Source of the DNA: Candidatus Shapirobacteria bacterium
GTDB lineage: Bacteria; Patescibacteriota; Microgenomatia; UBA12405
Direction of reading: 5' to 3'
NCBI GenBank assembly: GCA_023245435.1
Contig: JAHFKH010000008.1
Span: 18,862-26,707 of the forward strand
Length of the DNA stretch: 7,846 nt
The number at the start of each line of letters is the position of its first letter. Position 1 is the stretch's first letter. A program made the position numbers and the translations under genes. The notes beneath the pieces are model-generated. The model did not search any database. It was not told the origin of the DNA and saw only the letters and a program-made list of their open reading frames with translations. Of this stretch, positions 5,193 through 7,846 are shown piece by piece.

Positions 5193-6685
5193 TGCCACAT
5201 CATATCAAAAATTTTATCTGCCAATAAATACCTTCCATAATTTGGGGTAGATAACAATTCTTCACCTTGAATATAATTTAAAGATTGCCACACGGTAGGA
5301 TTTAATACTTTTTTATTGACAAAAGATTTAGAAACCAAAGCTAATGTTTTTTGGCTATTACTAATACCATAATTTGGATTTGAAACTTCAATATTTATTA
5401 TCATTTCTAGATAGTTAATCATTTGCCAAGTAATAATCGTTTCAAGTTTTTGCTTTCTAAATAACATATACGAATCAATTAAATTTAACCTATTTTTGGC
5501 AATAATAGCCTTTTTCATATTTTTCAAGTTTATATTAATTGGAAACTCAGTAAGTAAGATATTGGTTTCTCTCAACATTTGCTCATACCAATAATCAATT
5601 AAATTAACTGATATATTTTTTGTTTCTCCAATTGAAATATTTCCTTCAGTATATTTCCAACTTTCATCATCGGCACTATTCCCCATTACTAAATGATAAA
5701 TCCCATTTGAAACCCCAGTTAGCTTAACCACACAATCAGATATGTTTTTATTTGCCACCAATATAAATCCATCAGTATCCGTCAAATCATTGTCACCACA
5801 ATTTACCAACATTGATGCCGGTGATCCTATATAAAATACCGCTCCATTAAAACTAGGTAAAGTAATTTCAGTAATAGTTTTTCCTAAACCCAATTGTGCC
5901 AACACCAAATTAACCGATTTATTTGGTACTTCACCATGGTTTGCCACCACGTTCACTCCACCGTCATCCATAAAACTCGCACTTTTTTTTAATACTGTTC
6001 CATCGCCATCTGTTTCAACATAACTAATTGGTCGACCCTGACTCCATTGTCCCAAAACCGAATCAAATATAGTTCTGTCAGTTAAATTTATCCATTCTTT
6101 GGTTTCAAAACCTAAACCAGTTACCGCTAAAAATTTATCATAAATTGAAGAAACAGTTAAATTTTTATTATTTAAATAATTATTTTGCGGTGGCGAAATA
6201 ATTACTTCATTTTTCTTTAAATAATCAAATGTGGGCAATAAATCATTTAACGATGGGGCAAAATTTCTTATAGTTTCAACTGCCGTTTGATAACGTCCAC
6301 GCTGTAATGCTAACAATATGTTTAATGCAATCGAAGAATGGTCAGTTGGGTTTGAAATTTTTGCTCCATTCCACATTTCATAAACATTAACTGCTCCAAA
6401 ATTGGGGCTAGCCAGAGTTATAATTTTATTTACTTTATCAGGATTTTCTTGAGTCCAAATTCTTCCTATTAATCCACCAAAACTATGTCCTACAATATCA
6501 ACTTTCTCTCCCGAAATTAATCCTAAATTATTTACATATAAGTTAAAGTCAGCAATTTGATTTGCCAACGGTTTTCGCCAATCGTAATTGTACACAAAAT
6601 AATTTTGGTTTAAAACCAAACCATTACTTTCAAATCCGCTAAACATCGAATCATAATTTTTGGCAAATGATGTACCGTTATACAT
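5189..6685 (-). CDS. LCAT/lipase-like alpha/beta hydrolase, 5'-truncated
   Basis: The 498-residue frame resembles lecithin:cholesterol acyltransferase-like lipases. YDWRKP (34-39) is the family's YDWR signature. The nucleophile elbow is GHSFG (Ser68), ETDGDGTV supplies the acid (probably Asp228), and ANHGEVPN the histidine (His250), so the triad is complete. Residues about 275-362 look like a beta-rich domain. Residues 363-498 are a helical tail I do not recognise. Missing are a signal peptide and the N-terminal strand with the PxxLIPGxxGS-type oxyanion-hole motif, which should precede MYNGTSFAKNYDSM. In frame, a TAG (6704-6706) stands only six codons above the ATG. The missing part is not found in other frames upstream, where a serine recombinase lies. 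It is probably a gene remnant cut by insertion; whether the remnant is translated is unknown. Arginine codons CGT and CGA match host genes. Confidence 0.75.
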   Translation of the reverse strand: MYNGTSFAKNYDSMFSGFESNGLVLNQNYFVYNYDWRKPLANQIADFNLYVNNLGLISGEKVDIVGHSFGGLIGRIWTQENPDKVNKIITLASPNFGAVNVYEMWNGAKISNPTDHSSIALNILLALQRGRYQTAVETIRNFAPSLNDLLPTFDYLKKNEVIISPPQNNYLNNKNLTVSSIYDKFLAVTGLGFETKEWINLTDRTIFDSVLGQWSQGRPISYVETDGDGTVLKKSASFMDDGGVNVVANHGEVPNKSVNLVLAQLGLGKTITEITLPSFNGAVFYIGSPASMLVNCGDNDLTDTDGFILVANKNISDCVVKLTGVSNGIYHLVMGNSADDESWKYTEGNISIGETKNISVNLIDYWYEQMLRETNILLTEFPININLKNMKKAIIAKNRLNLIDSYMLFRKQKLETIITWQMINYLEMIINIEVSNPNYGISNSQKTLALVSKSFVNKKVLNPTVWQSLNYIQGEELLSTPNYGRYLLADKIFDMMWH

Positions 6686-6765
6686 ATAGTATATCGTATT
6701 TGCCTATTAACACGCCATATTTGTCTTGCTTCTTAATGTGGTTAAAACACTACATTTGGTTTGCA
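6686..6765. other. Junction between hydrolase remnant and recombinase; candidate attachment site
   Basis: Eighty non-coding bases separate the recombinase stop from the truncated hydrolase. Hydrolase-like coding ends near 6690-6700. Serine integrase attachment sites usually lie beside the integrase gene, so one att half-site is expected here. No core or flanking repeat can be defined without the other end. Confidence 0.4.
6735..6756. repeat. Imperfect inverted repeat downstream of the recombinase
   Basis: Arms AATGTGGT (6735-6742) and ACTACATT (6749-6756) match at 7 of 8 positions around a 6-base loop. It lies ten bases past the recombinase stop. It has no T-run, so it is a poor intrinsic terminator. 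It may be part of an integrase binding site. Confidence 0.35.
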
Positions 6766-7846
6766 CTATATTCTATATTCAATGTGAACGGACTCTCCAT
6801 TAACACTTACTTTTTCAACAAGTTGATACATTAATGATTTTTGTTTTTCTGGCGATAGTTTTTCAAATGTCTCAGGAAAATTCTTAATTAGCTTTTTAAA
6901 ATCTTTGCTTTTGTCTTTTGTGTGATCTAACTGTTTTATTTCTTTGTTTATATTCTCAATTTCTAGATTTATTCTAATATTGCTTTTATCCAATTCTTTT
7001 TTTTCTTCTGAAAATTCGGAAAGATTCATTACTTCATTTTCGTAGGCTTTGAGTATGCGGTTTTGCTTTTTAATGTTTGATTCAAGTGATTTGGTTAGTT
7101 TACTTTTGGTATTTCTTAAGTCTTCAAGTTTGTTTTGAGCGCTTGTGTTGATATATTCATTTGGTGTATCAACTCCTTTGGTTAATTTTGTTATTTCTTC
7201 AATAACGGTTTTATCAATTTTATTAGCTGATACGACATATCCCTTACAGGTATTAAAATAAACGTGACTTCGGCAAATGTAATATGAGTGAAGTCTTTCT
7301 TTTGTTTTACCCTCTCTTCTAGTAACAAAATATGCTCTTTTTTGGCAACGTTTACAGAATACCAACCCTGAAAGTAGTCCTGGTGAGCCTATAGCCCGAC
7401 CTGGAATTTTTCCCCTTAGTTGGAGCCTGTCTTGTACTCTGTCAAATTGTGCTTTATTTATTATTATTTCGTGAGTTCCTTTTGCAAGAATAACTTCATT
7501 TTTATTTGCGATAATTCTTTTTACTGTTCCCGATGCGTTTCTTGCTTGCTGATATTTCCGACCTTTCATACTCCCCCATCGGACCATTCCAGTATAAGTT
7601 GGGTTTTTGAGAATATATCGTATACCTCTATGTGTCCATGATTCTAACCCCGTTTTTCCGCTTGGAGATTTAATTCCGATTGAATTAAGATGACAATTGA
7701 TATATTTGATAGATTTTTTATCTTTGTCGTATAAATCAAAAATTTTCTTAACAATTATTGCTTCCTCTGGAACAGTCACAACTTTTCTTGTTGGTTTGTC
7801 AGCTTTTACAATAAATATTCTCTTATATCCATATGGAACACGGATA
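6766..7846 (-). CDS. Large serine recombinase, C-terminal part (5' end outside window)
   Basis: Site-specific recombinase of the phage-integrase/transposon type. The frame stays open to the window edge, so the GTG at 7779 is not the true start. Translation from the edge reads IRVPYGYKRIF, then VPEEAIIVKKIFDLY, the start of the Recombinase domain, continuing through TYTGMVRWGS. A zinc-ribbon follows with cysteine codons at 7354-7356 and 7345-7347 (CKRC), then 7273-7275 and 7246-7248 (C-x8-C). A long charged coiled coil follows (about 7190-6900), and a typical tail, SPEKQKSLMYQLVEKVSV. The catalytic resolvase domain with its serine would lie beyond 7846. Codon use differs from neighbours: AGA, AGG, GCA and GGA are common, while parB prefers CGT, CGA and GCC. 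This suggests transfer. It probably marks the edge of an integrated element. Confidence 0.93.
   Translation of the reverse strand, partial: IRVPYGYKRIFIVKADKPTRKVVTVPEEAIIVKKIFDLYDKDKKSIKYINCHLNSIGIKSPSGKTGLESWTHRGIRYILKNPTYTGMVRWGSMKGRKYQQARNASGTVKRIIANKNEVILAKGTHEIIINKAQFDRVQDRLQLRGKIPGRAIGSPGLLSGLVFCKRCQKRAYFVTRREGKTKERLHSYYICRSHVYFNTCKGYVVSANKIDKTVIEEITKLTKGVDTPNEYINTSAQNKLEDLRNTKSKLTKSLESNIKKQNRILKAYENEVMNLSEFSEEKKELDKSNIRINLEIENINKEIKQLDHTKDKSKDFKKLIKNFPETFEKLSPEKQKSLMYQLVEKVSVNGESVHIEYRI

Noticed and set aside
6686..6765. Frameshift instead of truncation for the hydrolase
   Set aside because: Frames upstream of 6685 on the minus strand hold stops and no oxyanion-hole motif, so no shifted N-terminal part is present.
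6767..6780. TATATTC doubled at the recombinase 3' end as an att core
   Set aside because: It is inside the coding end of the recombinase, and two short AT-rich copies are weak evidence without the other junction.
1..7846. CRISPR array, rRNA, riboswitch or recoded TGA
   Set aside because: No spaced direct repeats or conserved RNA elements were seen, and TGA works as the stop of rodA.

Overview
The window looks like chromosomal DNA of a small-genome, AT-rich bacterium, most likely a member of the Candidate Phyla Radiation (Patescibacteria), perhaps Microgenomates-like. This is inferred from three things: compact proteins, genes packed with 1-17 base overlaps, and a near absence of Shine-Dalgarno sequences. 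TGA is used as a stop (rodA ends in TGA where its homology ends), so the Gracilibacteria/SR1 recoding of TGA as glycine is not supported. No lineage marker such as 16S rRNA is present.

Bases 1-2995 hold a tight rightward gene string: the 3' two-fifths or so of ileS, rodA (an SEDS glycosyltransferase, 1-base overlap), rplU (L21, 4-base overlap) and rpmA (L27, with an unusual lysine-rich repeat tail). A short promoter-like gap leads to parB at 3049. parB converges on lepB (signal peptidase I, minus strand) with a 17-base tail overlap. lepB diverges from a tRNA-Val(CAC) gene across a very AT-rich stretch that could serve both. An exported L,D-transpeptidase starts 21 bases after the tRNA. This part is ordinary core biology: translation, cell-wall elongation and cross-linking, chromosome segregation and protein export.

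Bases 5189-7846 are different. A minus-strand LCAT/lipase-like alpha/beta hydrolase keeps its Ser-Asp-His triad but has lost its 5' end: signal peptide, oxyanion-hole strand and first part of the fold. Directly upstream, on the same strand, lies the 3' part of a large serine recombinase with different codon use. The most economical reading is that a recombinase-carrying mobile element inserted into the hydrolase gene, and that the window shows one junction. The rest of the element and the missing hydrolase 5' end would lie beyond base 7846. The cargo of that element cannot be seen here.
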